DNA of 64,000 nucleotides from Algoriphagus sp. (GTDB lineage: Bacteria > Bacteroidota > Bacteroidia > Cytophagales > Cyclobacteriaceae), in NCBI RefSeq assembly GCF_024305035.1, contig NZ_JAMWZB010000026.1, positions 18,139-82,138 of the forward strand. The letters are read 5' to 3'. Numbering within the stretch: position 1 is the first letter of the stretch; each line of letters opens with the position of its first letter. The position numbers and the translations under genes are program-made. The notes beneath the pieces were generated by a model. That model saw only the letters and a list, made by a program, of their open reading frames with translations, was not told the DNA's origin and made no database searches. Positions 9,277 through 17,892 of this stretch are shown in pieces.

Positions 9277-9906
9277 CTAAAATGAATTAGGTGGAAAGCC
9301 TTCAACTCTCCTGGCAATAAATAATCCAATGATTGCAGTACCAGGAAATCTATCGTTAATTATTTCAGAACAAACTTTAAAATGTCGACCATTTGCTATT
9401 ACATCATCAAAAAGGACAACAACTTTTCCTGTCGGGTCTATTGAATTACTGGCTAGACTAAACTTCCCTTTCAGATCAGCCTTGGAAAGTCTTTTTGCAG
9501 ATTTGTGTTGAGCAGGATGAGAAATTTTCGTTTCAAGCATTTCCTCAAAAGTAATTGGGATACTTTCTTTTACCCTATTCAATACTTGTATTAACCTGTC
9601 ATCGTATAATGGATCTGACTTTTGTTTTGATGGAGGAATTGGACAAAAAATCATTTTGTCTAGGTTTTTATTCTCATATAAAGCTTGAATCAACTCATCA
9701 GCTATTTGTCCTATCGCCATTTCTTTATACTGATAATGATCTTTTCCCTTTTCATCAACACTTTTCTTAAAGTTTAATATTAAACTATTTGTTTTTCCCC
9801 CTTGAAATCCGGCTCCATTAACATATTCTCTTAAATAAAAACAATTATCTTTTTCTTCTAAATCAAGATGTAAAGAGAAATCGGAAATTTTTATTATCAA
9901 CGCCAT
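9277..9906 (-). CDS. phosphoribosyltransferase-domain protein, ShosT-like toxin candidate
   Basis: A 209-aa protein with a ComF/PRTase-type C-terminal half. The motif VVVLFDDVIANGRHF is the PRPP-binding loop (hydrophobic strand, two acidic residues, then small residues), and IFCPIPPSKQKSDPLYDDR matches the ComF-like segment before it. There is no zinc-finger N-terminus as in true ComF. The ATG (9904-9906) lies inside the end of the upstream DprA-like gene, a 10-base overlap that implies translational coupling. PRTase plus DprA-like protein is the composition of ShosTA, a toxin-antitoxin module with reported anti-phage activity, where ShosT is the PRTase toxin. Base composition is visibly more AT-rich than the flanking sugar genes, suggesting acquisition. 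Assignment to ShosTA is inference from architecture. Confidence 0.75.
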   Translation of the reverse strand: MALIIKISDFSLHLDLEEKDNCFYLREYVNGAGFQGGKTNSLILNFKKSVDEKGKDHYQYKEMAIGQIADELIQALYENKNLDKMIFCPIPPSKQKSDPLYDDRLIQVLNRVKESIPITFEEMLETKISHPAQHKSAKRLSKADLKGKFSLASNSIDPTGKVVVLFDDVIANGRHFKVCSEIINDRFPGTAIIGLFIARRVEGFPPNSF

Positions 9907-10796
9907 TGATCTGGAAATTGATTACTAATATCCTCCATATTGAACACTCTAATAGCACCTTTTTGAGCATATTTTTTTGGCCATGAAAGCTCTTGCTTCT
10001 CAAAGCAACTATTGAGAATGAATAATTTTCTTTTTTGATGTAATGCTGCTCGGGCTTGAACAAGTGTTCCTGATGTTTCACCAGCTTCAACAATTACAGT
10101 TCCCCATGTTAGCGCTGACATGGTTTTATTTCTTTCTGGAAAGAAAAATCTATTTGAACTTGGGTTTTGATCCTCATAACGTAAAAAAGGAACTTGACTA
10201 ACCAAAAGGTGGTTTTTCATGATCTCTAATTGGAGCTCTCTATTTTCTTTGGGATAAAATTGTCCAATTGGAGTTCCAATAACTGCAATAGTTTTCCCCC
10301 CCATTTCTAGGGCGGTTTCATGCGCTACAGTATCAATTCCTCTCGCTAATCCGGAAACAATGGTAAAATCTCTTTTGACTAACTCTTTGACTAACTTTCT
10401 AGCCCTTAAAACCCCATCTTGTGTTGGCTCCCTTGTTCCTACAATTGCAATTGCCTTTTCATCGTCCAGTAAGGTCAAATCGCCTTCATAGTATAAAATT
10501 TCAAGAGGGTCTTGAGCATCAAGTAATCTTTTAGGGTAATCAAAAGTGTCCTTAATAACAGCTTTAGGGAAATAACCTATGGAGCTTTCAGACAAAACGG
10601 ATTCGAATGCCTTATGGGCCTCCTCAAACTCTATTTCAGAAATAGATTCTGAAATTTTTCCAAATTGTTTTTCTGCAAATTGGGACGCTATTTTTTTAAA
10701 AGAAGCTCCATTTTTCTTCCAGAGAGCTTCATAGGCAATGATCTCCCTTCGGGCATCAATTGAATTCTCAAATGGTTTAAAATCTAAACTCTCCAT
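9897..10796 (-). CDS. DprA/Smf-like Rossmann-fold protein, ShosA-like antitoxin candidate
   Basis: About 299 aa. The DprA core is clear: AIVGTREPTQDGV, TIVSGLARGIDTVAHETAL, KTIAVIGTPIGQFYP, then WGTVIVEAGETSGTLVQARAAL. The N-terminal roughly 90 residues are helical and unlike the SAM-like domain of competence DprA, and no C-terminal winged helix is seen. The likely start is the ATG at 10794-10796; an upstream TTG at 10851-10853 is also open but has no support. The downstream PRTase gene overlaps the end by 10 bases. Chromosomal DprA loads RecA during transformation, but this copy's pairing with a PRTase, its AT-rich composition and its odd position between sugar genes favour a ShosTA-type defence antitoxin. 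The genome's own dprA should be elsewhere. Confidence 0.8.
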   Translation of the reverse strand: MESLDFKPFENSIDARREIIAYEALWKKNGASFKKIASQFAEKQFGKISESISEIEFEEAHKAFESVLSESSIGYFPKAVIKDTFDYPKRLLDAQDPLEILYYEGDLTLLDDEKAIAIVGTREPTQDGVLRARKLVKELVKRDFTIVSGLARGIDTVAHETALEMGGKTIAVIGTPIGQFYPKENRELQLEIMKNHLLVSQVPFLRYEDQNPSSNRFFFPERNKTMSALTWGTVIVEAGETSGTLVQARAALHQKRKLFILNSCFEKQELSWPKKYAQKGAIRVFNMEDISNQFPDQWR

Positions 10797-10974
10797 TTTG
10801 GATTTACAGGTTATTTGAATTTCAAATTTATTTAAATTCCAAATATTTTTCAATGGAACAAATTAAACCTGACATTAATTGTCGATATAATAGACTCATT
10901 AAAAGTTTTGAAACAAAAATTTGATTGGGAAAGGAAACATTTAGGCCCAAATCCCACTCCAGCAAAACACAAAA

Positions 10975-11001
10975 AAACGAATTACTTTTTACTGAAAGTA
11001 A
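10975..11001 (-). terminator. terminator candidate after amylosucrase gene
   Basis: On the minus strand, TTACTTT and AAAGTAA form a 7-bp stem at 10982-11001, followed by a run of seven T (complement of 10973-10979). It lies about 40 bases after the amylosucrase stop codon. Confidence 0.5.
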
Positions 11002-11039
11002 GCGTTTAATTTCGTTGAGCAGTTACAAATTTAACAAAC

Positions 11040-12998
11040 TCAATCCTTAGGCATTACTTCCAATATCCGAAACTCATAAGGTGCCAAGTGAAAGTACTCG
11101 TGATCCAATCCCACCGGAATAATTTCCTCATTCCAGTGGTCCCAAAGTTGATGGGGAATTAAGCCGTGTTCCTTAAACGCATACCAAGTCATGGACTGAA
11201 ATTGGCTGCTAAAATTAAAGACCACAAAAATTCGTTGGGGGCCCAAACTCCTCAAGTATCCGGCAATATGGATATTGTGGGGACCCATCCAAGAAATATT
11301 TTTATAGTCACCAACTGCAGCTAGTTTTTTTCGAATGGAAAGTAAGCGCTGTGTCCCAGCATAAATTTGCGCTTCGATACTTCCAAATTCATGAATTTTG
11401 GCTGCTTTTCCCCAATCAAAAAGAGGGCGATGCATCCATCGGTTATCGTAATTTTTGGCGGGGTCACTTCGGTAAGAGTAATCATTGGTGTAGCCGATCT
11501 CATCCCCGTAAAAAATCATCGGCAACCCACCCAGAAAAAAAGAATGAGCCTGCATCATCAGGATCTTTTGGATGGACAACTCCAATTGTCCCGGATCATT
11601 TTCATCCAGGGCCTTTTCCAATCCACATAAAGAAGCCAAGGTGCCCGAAATCCGAGCATCGCCTGTCTTGGGATTGGAAGAGAAAAGTGCTCCTTTTGCC
11701 GGGCTGCCCAAAGTCTTTCCGGTAAAATACTCTTTCAAAAATCGCCGGTGTAAATAAGGATCTTTTCCTGCTTGAGCGATCATGTAATCATCATAACCCA
11801 GACCAATATCATCATGACATCGGGTATAGGCAATCCAGCTGCATCCAAAAGGTTTTTGGTCAAGAATCGGCTGAGCTTGCAGCATCACTTTGGTTTCTCC
11901 TGAGGCGAGCATATCCCATTGCAAGGCCATTTGCGTCGCGTTGTAGGCAAAATCACACTCCTTTCCCTGCTGCTCACCCCTCCCAAAATAAGCCATGATG
12001 TCGGCCGGAGCCACAATGGCTTCACCCAACAGAGCCATTCCCGGGCTGGCCATGTGCACGGCTTGCTTGATCAATTGTAAAATCGTATGGGCTTGGGGAA
12101 GGTTTTGACAGGAGGTACCCGTTTGCTTCCAAATAAAAGCGGGAGCATCTATCCGGAGAAGATCTACGCCCAAGTTGGCATAGAAAAACAGGGTATCCAG
12201 CATTTCCCGAAGGACCTGGGGGTTTCGGTAATTTAGATCCCACTGATAGCTGTGGAATACGGTCATCACCCATTTTTGACATTCCTCTGACCAGGTGAAA
12301 TTCCCAGGGGAGCTTTCCGGAAAAATCTCCGGCATTGACTCCTCAAATTGATTGGGAATCCATCGATTATCGTACATGTAAAAGTAATCTTGGTAATGCT
12401 TATCCCCCGACTTTGCCTTTTTGGCCCATTCATGACGATCAGAAGTATGATTCAGGACAATGTCCAACATCACATTCATTTCTTTCAAATGCAACGTGTG
12501 CATGAGCTTGGCTAGGTCCTCCAGACTCCCAAACCGTTTGCTGACCTTGCGGAAATCCGAAACCGCATACCCCCCATCACTTTCGCCTTCCGGGCTTTCA
12601 AAAAGGGGCATCAGGTGAAGAAAATTGATCCCCAAGTCCTCCAAATACGGGAGCTTGGATTCCATTTCGGATAGTTTCCCACAAAACCGGTCCACGTAAA
12701 GACTCATCCCTGCCAGTTTATTACTCAGAAACCAATTCCCTTGAGCCAACTTTTCCAAATCGCGATCCTTTAAGGTATCGGCTCGCTGTTGATAGGCCTG
12801 AAAGACCGTAGCCAGCAGCTGATCAAATTGATTTGCTCGATCCGGATGGTCCCCGTAAAGGTTGAAATACAAGGTTTGCAACGAATCGATGCCTTCGGTC
12901 ACCCGGAGGAAAAAATCCCTGTCTCCCGATCTTGCATTCAACTCAAAGGCCTCAAAATAAGAAGCTATTTTCTGCGCCAAAACTTCCTGATTACCCAT
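11040..12998 (-). CDS. amylosucrase-type GH13 (subfamily 4) glucosyltransferase
   Basis: A 652-aa protein from the ATG at 12996-12998; a TTG four codons earlier is also open. It has the long helical N-terminal domain of amylosucrases and then the GH13 barrel: DIVLNHTSD, the nucleophile in LLRIDAPAF (D284), the acid/base in LLGEAIV (E326), and the transition-state Asp in CHDDIGLGYDD (D396). The YGDEIGYTNDYSY segment and MHRPLFDW are also typical of the sucrose-acting subfamily. No signal peptide, so it acts in the cytoplasm. Amylosucrase transfers glucose from sucrose to a growing alpha-glucan and releases fructose. Twelve bases upstream on the same strand ends an MFS sugar transporter gene, which would supply the substrate. 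Sucrose phosphorylase or hydrolase activity is possible but less likely given the N-terminal domain. Confidence 0.88.
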   Translation of the reverse strand: MGNQEVLAQKIASYFEAFELNARSGDRDFFLRVTEGIDSLQTLYFNLYGDHPDRANQFDQLLATVFQAYQQRADTLKDRDLEKLAQGNWFLSNKLAGMSLYVDRFCGKLSEMESKLPYLEDLGINFLHLMPLFESPEGESDGGYAVSDFRKVSKRFGSLEDLAKLMHTLHLKEMNVMLDIVLNHTSDRHEWAKKAKSGDKHYQDYFYMYDNRWIPNQFEESMPEIFPESSPGNFTWSEECQKWVMTVFHSYQWDLNYRNPQVLREMLDTLFFYANLGVDLLRIDAPAFIWKQTGTSCQNLPQAHTILQLIKQAVHMASPGMALLGEAIVAPADIMAYFGRGEQQGKECDFAYNATQMALQWDMLASGETKVMLQAQPILDQKPFGCSWIAYTRCHDDIGLGYDDYMIAQAGKDPYLHRRFLKEYFTGKTLGSPAKGALFSSNPKTGDARISGTLASLCGLEKALDENDPGQLELSIQKILMMQAHSFFLGGLPMIFYGDEIGYTNDYSYRSDPAKNYDNRWMHRPLFDWGKAAKIHEFGSIEAQIYAGTQRLLSIRKKLAAVGDYKNISWMGPHNIHIAGYLRSLGPQRIFVVFNFSSQFQSMTWYAFKEHGLIPHQLWDHWNEEIIPVGLDHEYFHLAPYEFRILEVMPKD

Positions 12999-13010
12999 AC
13001 CCTTTTCCAA

Positions 13011-14492
13011 TCAATGCCCAGCAGCTACCCCACTGACATCTGTCATTACTTTTTTATTTTCGTTAATGTAAAGCGTAGCCAATGCCGCAATTAGGAGCAA
13101 AACGCCTGCAAAGACAATCGCCAAACCTGGATCATTTCCCAAGAAATTCTTTGATATAAACCCAAAGGTCAGCGTTTGCAGGATCATCGGAATGACAATC
13201 ATCATATTGATCACTCCCATATAGACCCCGTAACGCTCCTTGGGAATCTTATTGACCACCAAAAGATAGGGTACCCCCATCATACTCGCCCATGCAATCC
13301 CAAATCCGGTCATCGGAATAAAAAGCGCATATTTATTTTCCAAAAAGGGAAAGACCAAAAGCCCAATTCCCGCCAGAATCAAGCACAAAAAATGGACTTT
13401 CTTGGGACCAAATTTCCGTGCCATTCCAGCCAAAAAGAAGGCAGAAAGGAAGGTCACCACATTGTACCAACCATTCACCAACCCGGTCCAACCCACCGCT
13501 TCTTCAAAAAGCCTTGGGTCTGCCGAGGGACTGGTGTTCCATACCGATTGAGCAATACTTTTGGCCGCATTTTGCCAATAACAAAACAAGGCATACCACT
13601 GAAACAAATACACCAGGGCCAGCTTCCACATCACCGAAGGCATGACCATGATGGATTCGAGGATTTCGATATTTTGGGCAAATAGGATCCGAGTCGTTTT
13701 ATTTCCTTTCGTCCAATCCAAGACCTGATGCAAAAGTCCTTTCCAAACCAGAGCAGGAAGGAGTAAAACCAAAAAAACTAAATAGGCAAACAGCGTGGTT
13801 AAAATCGATAAGAAAAACTGAATGGCCGGATGAGGCATTCCTTTGGTCCGTGCTTTTAATGCAGCCAATTCTTCGGGGCTGGGAGGAATCTCCTCTGTCT
13901 TGGAAATACTCCAAAGAACAGAACCAATGGAGCAAACTGTCCCCAAGAAAAACGAAGCATACACCCAGTAAGGTAAGGCCCCCCAAGTTCCGGAAATGTA
14001 TTTTTGAAAGACGAACAGCGAGACATTGGCCAAGGTGATACCCAAGCCGGTAAAGAAACTTTGGGTAAGAAATCCAGTGCTGTATTGTGTATCGGGTAAT
14101 TTATCGGCGATCAAAGCCCGGTAGGGTTCCATCGCGGTATTATTTGCCGCATCCAGCACCCAAAGCAATCCTGCAGCCATCCACAGGGAGCTACTAAAAG
14201 GATAAAAGAAAAGAGTAATGCTACAAAGCAAAGCCCCGATGAAAAAGTACGGCTTTCTTCTCCCGTAGCTTGGACTCCAGGTATGGTCACTTAATGCCCC
14301 AATGATGGGCTGAATCAATAAGCCGGTCATAGGGCCAGCCAAATTGAGAATGGGAATCTCATCAGGCATCGCACCGAGCATGTCGTAAATCGGGTTGACC
14401 GCACTCTGTTGAAGTCCAAAACTGTACTGAATGCCGAAAAATCCGACATTCATGTTGATGATTTCAGAAAAGGAAAGGCGTGGTTTTGCCAT
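13011..14492 (-). CDS. MFS sugar transporter, SLC45/sucrose-type
   Basis: A 493-aa integral membrane protein with about twelve hydrophobic segments. Start ATG at 14490-14492 (MAKPRLSFSEIINMN); the frame is open further upstream but that stretch is not protein-like. Motifs GPMTGLLIQPIIGALSDHTWSPSYGRRKPYF and DAANNTAMEPYRALIAD correspond to the RxGRR-type loop and the conserved helix of SLC45/plant-type sucrose-H+ symporters and related bacterial maltose/sucrose importers. It lies directly upstream of the amylosucrase gene (12-base gap), so the two form a sugar-uptake and glucan-synthesis operon. The cytoplasmic loop around residues 200-260 is long (EEIPPSPEELAALKARTKG). Regulation may involve the inverted repeats at 14618-14653. 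Confidence 0.85.
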   Translation of the reverse strand: MAKPRLSFSEIINMNVGFFGIQYSFGLQQSAVNPIYDMLGAMPDEIPILNLAGPMTGLLIQPIIGALSDHTWSPSYGRRKPYFFIGALLCSITLFFYPFSSSLWMAAGLLWVLDAANNTAMEPYRALIADKLPDTQYSTGFLTQSFFTGLGITLANVSLFVFQKYISGTWGALPYWVYASFFLGTVCSIGSVLWSISKTEEIPPSPEELAALKARTKGMPHPAIQFFLSILTTLFAYLVFLVLLLPALVWKGLLHQVLDWTKGNKTTRILFAQNIEILESIMVMPSVMWKLALVYLFQWYALFCYWQNAAKSIAQSVWNTSPSADPRLFEEAVGWTGLVNGWYNVVTFLSAFFLAGMARKFGPKKVHFLCLILAGIGLLVFPFLENKYALFIPMTGFGIAWASMMGVPYLLVVNKIPKERYGVYMGVINMMIVIPMILQTLTFGFISKNFLGNDPGLAIVFAGVLLLIAALATLYINENKKVMTDVSGVAAGH

Positions 14493-14617
14493 GGGGTTAG
14501 TTTGGGTTAAACCGAAAACAGATGGACTTTGCCACCTGATTAACCCAACTAACATACAAACTTTATTTGCATCAAAAGCTTGATCTCCAACTAAAAAATA
14601 GCAAAAATATATGCAAT

Positions 14618-14653
14618 CGGTTGAAAATTTTGACCAACCTAAAATATCAACCG
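14618..14653. promoter_or_regulatory. nested inverted repeat upstream of the sugar transporter operon
   Basis: CGGTTGA at 14618-14624 and TCAACCG at 14647-14653 are perfect complements; inside them GGTTG and CAACC form another pair around an A/T-rich core. The element lies about 130 bases upstream of the transporter start codon and could be an operator for a LacI-type regulator such as the one at 8017-9039. It also sits just downstream of the terminator of the preceding operon. Function is inferred from position and symmetry only. The remainder of 14493-14851 shows only the adjacent terminator. Confidence 0.3.
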
Positions 14654-14670
14654 TTTTCTTTGAATAGGTT

Positions 14671-14703
14671 AAAAAAACTCCGAGGAAAATAAATTCCTCG
14701 GAG
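14671..14703 (-). terminator. strong Rho-independent terminator after the moco/decarboxylase operon
   Basis: A perfect 10-bp stem (CTCCGAGGAA at 14678-14687, TTCCTCGGAG at 14694-14703) with a 6-base loop, followed on the minus strand by seven T (complement of 14671-14677). It lies about 150 bases past the decarboxylase stop codon. Confidence 0.85.
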
Positions 14704-14851
14704 CCTAAATCCACCAGAATCAAGGATCGCTACACAGACCGAAGTCCTAGCCCTTATTCCAGAAAAAACCAGGGACTGCCCTTGATCTCCTCCCCTAAGT
14801 TCAACCCAATCAAGAAGCAAAACTGGGCGGGATGATTCCAACATTTTCAGC

Positions 14852-16108
14852 CTAACCCGAAACTTTTGCAAATTCTTTCATCTCGGCAATAAATTCCTTC
14901 AAATGCTCAATTTCCACATGATCCATCAACACGATTTTGTACCACTGGTTGGATTCTCCATGGGATTGGGGAACCAGGTTAAATTTATGCGCGATTGATT
15001 TGGGGACCGCATGAGCTCGCAGGGTCACAATATTCATTTCCGGTTCTCGGAAATAGGGAATTTCCAGTTGATCGAGTTGCTTGCAAAGCCAGTTGGTCCG
15101 CATTTTCAAGACCGATATTTTTTCAAACCATTTATGGGGTCCATAGGTGGTCAGAATGGTCCAAACTGCTACCGCATTGGCACCGGATCGGCTCCCGCAA
15201 AGTGTCAGATCCAAGCCTTCCACGTACTCGGCCTCTTTGGTCAAGACATGTTCCATCAGGCCTTTCCGGCAGACAAAAATCCCGGTACCATAAGGGGCCT
15301 GAAGCATTTTATGCGCATCGATGGTCAGGGAAGAGATGGCTGGATTCTGGAAGGTTATCTGGTTTTCCTCATCGGAAAAAGGATAAACAAATCCCCCATA
15401 CGCGCCATCAATATGCAAGCGAAAGGGGACTTCAAACCGATTTAATACCGCTGCCAGCGGAACAGGATCGTCCACGGAACCAAACATGGTCGTCCCCATA
15501 TTGGCAATGGCAATAAAATACTTTTTGCCGTTGGATAAAGCCCTACGCACCGCCAGCTCGATATCGACTTCGGCCATATCCCGAGTATCCGCTTGCACGG
15601 GGACTTTCTCCCAATCCAGCATCAGGAGATTGGCACCTTTGGGAATGGAGTAATGGGTATCCTCAGAGGCCAAAATGACGATCTCATCGAGTTTAGCCCC
15701 ATGATGTTTAATAAATTCATTTCGGAAAATCCACAAGGCCTGTACATTGGCTTCGGTCCCTCCCGGTGAAATGTAGCCATCAAATTCATCCTCTTCGATT
15801 TTAAACAGGTCCACCGCAATCATTTTGAGCACTTCCCGCTCAAGTTCCTGGGTCCCCTTAAAGGCATACTCGGAAGTTCCGTAGGTATGGCAACCGATGT
15901 GATTGGGGTTGGCAATGTAGGTATTCAACACAGGCATTTCCCGAAGATAAAGGGATTCGTTGCTAAAAACCTTTTCATCCAACCTGGAGGCCGGATAGCC
16001 GAGGTTGGCATCCTTGGAAAAGTCTACATTGTCTTTTAGGGCTTTTTGAACGCGCTCTTGTCGCTGTTCAGGAGAAAGCTTTCTCCAATACTTCATCTCG
16101 ATGTGCAT
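14852..16108 (-). CDS. group II pyridoxal-phosphate-dependent decarboxylase
   Basis: A 418-aa PLP enzyme of the group II amino-acid decarboxylase family (glutamate/aromatic/histidine type). Visible motifs are GYISPGGTEANVQALW (phosphate-binding region), HIDGAYGGF (the Asp that contacts the pyridine nitrogen), and TIDAHKML with the Schiff-base Lys. N-terminal text RLDEKVFSNESLYLREMPVLN and IGCHTYGTSE resembles histidine/tyrosine decarboxylase relatives. The amino acid decarboxylated is not clear. The gene starts 18 bases after moaE on the same strand and is probably the last gene of the moaD-moeB-moaE transcript, ended by the strong terminator at 14671-14703. Its link to cofactor synthesis is not obvious, and co-transcription may be incidental. 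Confidence 0.88.
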   Translation of the reverse strand: MHIEMKYWRKLSPEQRQERVQKALKDNVDFSKDANLGYPASRLDEKVFSNESLYLREMPVLNTYIANPNHIGCHTYGTSEYAFKGTQELEREVLKMIAVDLFKIEEDEFDGYISPGGTEANVQALWIFRNEFIKHHGAKLDEIVILASEDTHYSIPKGANLLMLDWEKVPVQADTRDMAEVDIELAVRRALSNGKKYFIAIANMGTTMFGSVDDPVPLAAVLNRFEVPFRLHIDGAYGGFVYPFSDEENQITFQNPAISSLTIDAHKMLQAPYGTGIFVCRKGLMEHVLTKEAEYVEGLDLTLCGSRSGANAVAVWTILTTYGPHKWFEKISVLKMRTNWLCKQLDQLEIPYFREPEMNIVTLRAHAVPKSIAHKFNLVPQSHGESNQWYKIVLMDHVEIEHLKEFIAEMKEFAKVSG

Positions 16109-16126
16109 CGCTATATAGTTGGGTTT

Positions 16127-16573
16127 CTAGGTATTTACTTTCCAGACATGCTGATCCGAATCTAGGATTTCCTTTCCCCAGATGGGAAGTTCGGCTTTGA
16201 TTCGCTCCACCAATTCCTCACAGGCCTCCATGGCTGCCTTACGATGTTTGGAGGAGGTAAACACAAAAAGACAAAGTTCCCCTGTCTTCACTTCCCCTAA
16301 ACTGTGATACATGTGCATGCAGGTCAGCGGATATTTTGCAAAGATAGCTTCTCGGATTTCAAAAGCCTTCTCCAAGGCCATTTCTTCATAAGCCGTGTAG
16401 TCAATCCCCATCACCTGACCTGCTTCCTTTTGATCGGCTCTAACCTGACCCAAAAAAATGGAATGCCCTCCAATGTCCGTTTTAGCACTGTGATTGGCAA
16501 TGGATTGCGCGATTTTTTCCGGGGAGATTGGACCTTTTACAAATATATTTTTCGGTTTTCTGACTTTATCCAT
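16127..16573 (-). CDS. moaE: molybdopterin synthase catalytic subunit MoaE
   Basis: A 148-aa protein with MoaE signatures: GHSIFLGQVRADQ, GIDYTAYEEMA, MYHSLGEVKTGELCLFVF, SSKHRKAAMEACEELVERIKAELPIWGKE. The KAELPIWGKE end holds the conserved Lys pair of the active site. With MoaD it inserts two sulfurs into cyclic pyranopterin monophosphate to make molybdopterin. The start overlaps the end of the upstream moeB by 8 bases, which implies tight coupling. MoaE is usually about 150 aa, so the gene is complete. Confidence 0.95.
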   Translation of the reverse strand: MDKVRKPKNIFVKGPISPEKIAQSIANHSAKTDIGGHSIFLGQVRADQKEAGQVMGIDYTAYEEMALEKAFEIREAIFAKYPLTCMHMYHSLGEVKTGELCLFVFTSSKHRKAAMEACEELVERIKAELPIWGKEILDSDQHVWKVNT

Positions 16574-17651
16574 TTCTAAATTGACTGGTTTTTAATGCAT
16601 TGATTCCTCCCCGAATGGAAAATATCGTTTTGTCCGGATATTCGGCTTTAAACTGTAAGGCTGCCTTCTGACTTCGAATTCCACTTTGGCAGAAGAAAAA
16701 CACCGCCTCCGCATCTCCGAGTTGATCCAAATAGCTGGAAAAATCCGATAAAGGAGCTTTGAATAAGACCGAACAAACCAAGGGAGGCAGCTCATCGGGC
16801 TCCCGCACATCCACGAGCAAGGTTCCGTGACCTGCCCGTTGAAAGGCATCGTCCCACTCAAGTTGCTCTATCCCTTCACAGGCCAACTCATAATTCATCG
16901 CTTGATAGGCCTCCCAATCCAAAGGTGCCGCTGCCCTGGATTTGAATTGTGGGCTGACTTCTACGGTATACGTTTCAGAGGACAAGCTATTAAAAAACAA
17001 CACCTTATTATCTAGCACTTTGCCCAGTCCGGTGATCCATTTAATCGCCTCTAAGGCCATTAAATTGCCGATTATTCCGGGCAAAACGCCGATAACTCCG
17101 GTTTGTGCGCAATTGGGAATTTCCGTGGCCGAGGGCATAGTGGGATAGAGATCCCGGTAATTGGAAGAATGATGATAGATATTAAAGATTGCCACCTGAC
17201 CTTCATGCTGATAAATCGCACCAAAAACCAAAGGTTTTCGCGCAAGCACACAGGCATCATTGACTAAGTATCGGGTGGGAAAGTTATCCGATCCATCGAT
17301 AATCAAATCGTAGGATTTAAGGATTTGGGCCGCATTGCTGACGGTAATGAATTCGGGAAAAGCAAACCAGTTGATGTCGCTGTACTTGTTTTGAAAAAAG
17401 GCAACTGCCTGCTCCGCCTTATTTTTGCCCAAATCCTTTTCTCCAAAAAGCACCTGTCGATTCAGATTGGAAAGACTCACTTCATCTCCATCCACTACAC
17501 CGATTCGCCCCACCCCTGCTGCTGCCAGGTAAAGTAAAACCGGGCAACCCAAGCCTCCGGCACCAATGACTAACACCGAAGCTTTTCTCAACTTATCCTG
17601 TCCGGATTTTCCCAATCCGGGAAGAATGACCTGTCTTTCAAATCTATCCAT
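16566..17651 (-). CDS. moeB: MoeB-type adenylyltransferase fused to a rhodanese domain
   Basis: A 361-aa protein. Residues 1-240 form a ThiF/MoeB E1-like domain: VLVIGAGGLGCPVLLYLAAAGVG is the nucleotide-binding loop, DLIIDGSDNFPTRYLVND the conserved Asp motif, then PNCAQTGVIGVLPGIIGNLMALEAIKW. Residues about 260-361 are a rhodanese domain with TLLVDVREPDE and the active-site loop FFFCQSGIRSQKAA. Fusion of these two is known (MOCS3-like) and allows both adenylation and sulfur transfer to the MoaD C-terminus. The usual zinc CxxC pairs of MoeB are not evident: only isolated Cys are seen in the expected regions, as in some short versions. It starts one base after moaD ends. Confidence 0.92.
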   Translation of the reverse strand: MDRFERQVILPGLGKSGQDKLRKASVLVIGAGGLGCPVLLYLAAAGVGRIGVVDGDEVSLSNLNRQVLFGEKDLGKNKAEQAVAFFQNKYSDINWFAFPEFITVSNAAQILKSYDLIIDGSDNFPTRYLVNDACVLARKPLVFGAIYQHEGQVAIFNIYHHSSNYRDLYPTMPSATEIPNCAQTGVIGVLPGIIGNLMALEAIKWITGLGKVLDNKVLFFNSLSSETYTVEVSPQFKSRAAAPLDWEAYQAMNYELACEGIEQLEWDDAFQRAGHGTLLVDVREPDELPPLVCSVLFKAPLSDFSSYLDQLGDAEAVFFFCQSGIRSQKAALQFKAEYPDKTIFSIRGGINALKTSQFRNG

Positions 17652-17652
17652 A

Positions 17653-17892
17653 TTATCCTCCTGAAAATGGGGGTAAAAGTGCCACCTCGGCCCCGGAAGG
17701 AATGTCGGTTTGTTCCGAGGCCATTTTTTTATTGACTGCCAAATTGAACTTGACTGATTGCAATTCGGGATATTTTTTAACGAGTTGATTTTTAAGTTCC
17801 TGAGTAGTTCCCGGGTTTACCAACAACAAATTTTCTAATCCCATCTTTTCGGCAACCAATCCAAAAGCCTTGACTGTAATTTGGTTTTCCAT
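17653..17892 (-). CDS. moaD: molybdopterin synthase sulfur-carrier subunit MoaD
   Basis: A 79-aa ubiquitin-fold protein ending in Gly-Gly (LLPPFSGG), the C-terminus that is adenylated and thiocarboxylated. The middle (VKFNLAVNKKMAS) and the GAEVALLPP end match MoaD/ThiS. It heads the moaD-moeB-moaE-decarboxylase run. ThiS is the alternative for such a short protein, but the adjacent moaE makes MoaD by far the best call. Confidence 0.92.
   Translation of the reverse strand: MENQITVKAFGLVAEKMGLENLLLVNPGTTQELKNQLVKKYPELQSVKFNLAVNKKMASEQTDIPSGAEVALLPPFSGG

Noticed and set aside
9897..10796. The DprA-like protein as the housekeeping competence gene
   Set aside because: Its pairing with a PRTase, odd N-terminus, no winged helix and AT-rich composition point to a defence module, though the genome-wide check is missing.
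13176..13685. 169-codon frame on the plus strand opposite the MFS gene
   Set aside because: Low-complexity His/Gln-rich translation of the antisense of a membrane protein; a shadow.
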